Assembly (NCBI GenBank): GCA_903928045.1
Contig: CAIYPH010000684.1
Location: forward strand, 1 to 6,114
Direction: 5' to 3'
DNA from: an uncultured Rhodospirillales bacterium
Lineage (GTDB): Bacteria > Pseudomonadota > Alphaproteobacteria > Acetobacterales > Acetobacteraceae
DNA length: 6,114 nucleotides
Shown piece by piece: positions 6,066-6,114 of this stretch (position 1 is the first letter of the stretch; each line of letters begins with the position of its first letter). Both the position numbers and the translations under genes were made by a program. The notes under the pieces are model-generated. The model did no database searches. It was given only the letters and a program-made list of their open reading frames with translations, and was not told the origin of the DNA.

Positions 6066-6114
6066 TCACTGCTTTGTCCTTTCGCGTTTGGTGGTTTTGG
6101 CGCTGGCCTTGAAG
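6066..6114 (-). CDS. possible C-terminal tail of an IS gene (istB-like position, partial)
   Basis: On the minus strand a frame enters from the window edge and reads 15 residues, FKASAKTTKRERTKQ, to a TGA at 6066-6068, about 90 bp from the IS end. The lysine/arginine-rich tail and its place next to the terminal repeats fit the end of the last gene of an IS21-type element, which would be istB. The tail has no diagnostic motif. The opposite strand here reads a short open stretch too, so this is tentative. Confidence 0.35.
   Translation of the reverse strand, partial: FKASAKTTKRERTKQ

Larger units (their letters stand above)
5975..6114. mobile_element. terminus of an IS21-family insertion sequence (partial)
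   Basis: The segment beginning TGTTGATTTCCACC at 5975 looks like an IS21-family end: it starts with TG and carries the multiple terminal repeats of the type TTTCCACYGAGA..TGACCCG usual in this family. Two copies lie in direct orientation (5981-6001 and 6005-6025) and a shorter inverted copy at 6058-6069. The element continues beyond the window, so the other end, the target duplication and the istA/istB genes cannot be checked. The family assignment comes from recall of such ends, not from a database match. Confidence 0.6.

Overview
The window looks like a chromosomal stretch of a high-GC alphaproteobacterium, most likely of the Acetobacteraceae/Rhodospirillales type. That placement is inference. 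It rests on strong G/C preference at third codon positions and on a large repeat protein ending in a Hint_2 module, an architecture I associate with that group.

Layout: positions 1-67 may hold the last codons of an upstream gene, ending in tandem TGA TGA stops. Positions 68-248 are an upstream region with several short direct and inverted repeats. Positions 249-4997 (+) encode one 1582-residue protein. Residues 1 to about 1258 form a cysteine-free, Gly/Thr/Val/Asn-rich beta-repeat passenger containing four divergent copies of a roughly 200-residue module. A Hedgehog/intein-type Hint domain follows (nucleophile candidate C1265, histidine H1346), then a C-terminal domain of about 170 residues with a conserved-looking SR..P.E / D.R.LGVAV / WRWTDG signature. 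A strong hairpin with a T-tract on the minus strand separates it from a convergent gene at 5046-5825 (-), an HpcH/HpaI-family class II pyruvate aldolase with its key residues in place. Upstream of that aldolase lies a 34-bp near-perfect palindrome (5942-5975). It directly abuts what looks like one terminus of an IS21-family insertion sequence (from 5975 to the window edge), recognised from the TGTTGATTTCC end and repeated terminal motifs. A 15-codon basic tail of a minus-strand ORF inside that element may be its last gene.

The two complete genes have no evident functional link: one encodes a probable exported or surface protein, the other a cytoplasmic carbon-metabolism enzyme, and they converge on a shared terminator. 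The most interesting points are the Hint module after a passenger without cysteine, a nine-G homopolymer inside the passenger gene that could switch it off by slippage, tandem upstream repeats one helical turn apart, and the palindrome at the IS boundary.
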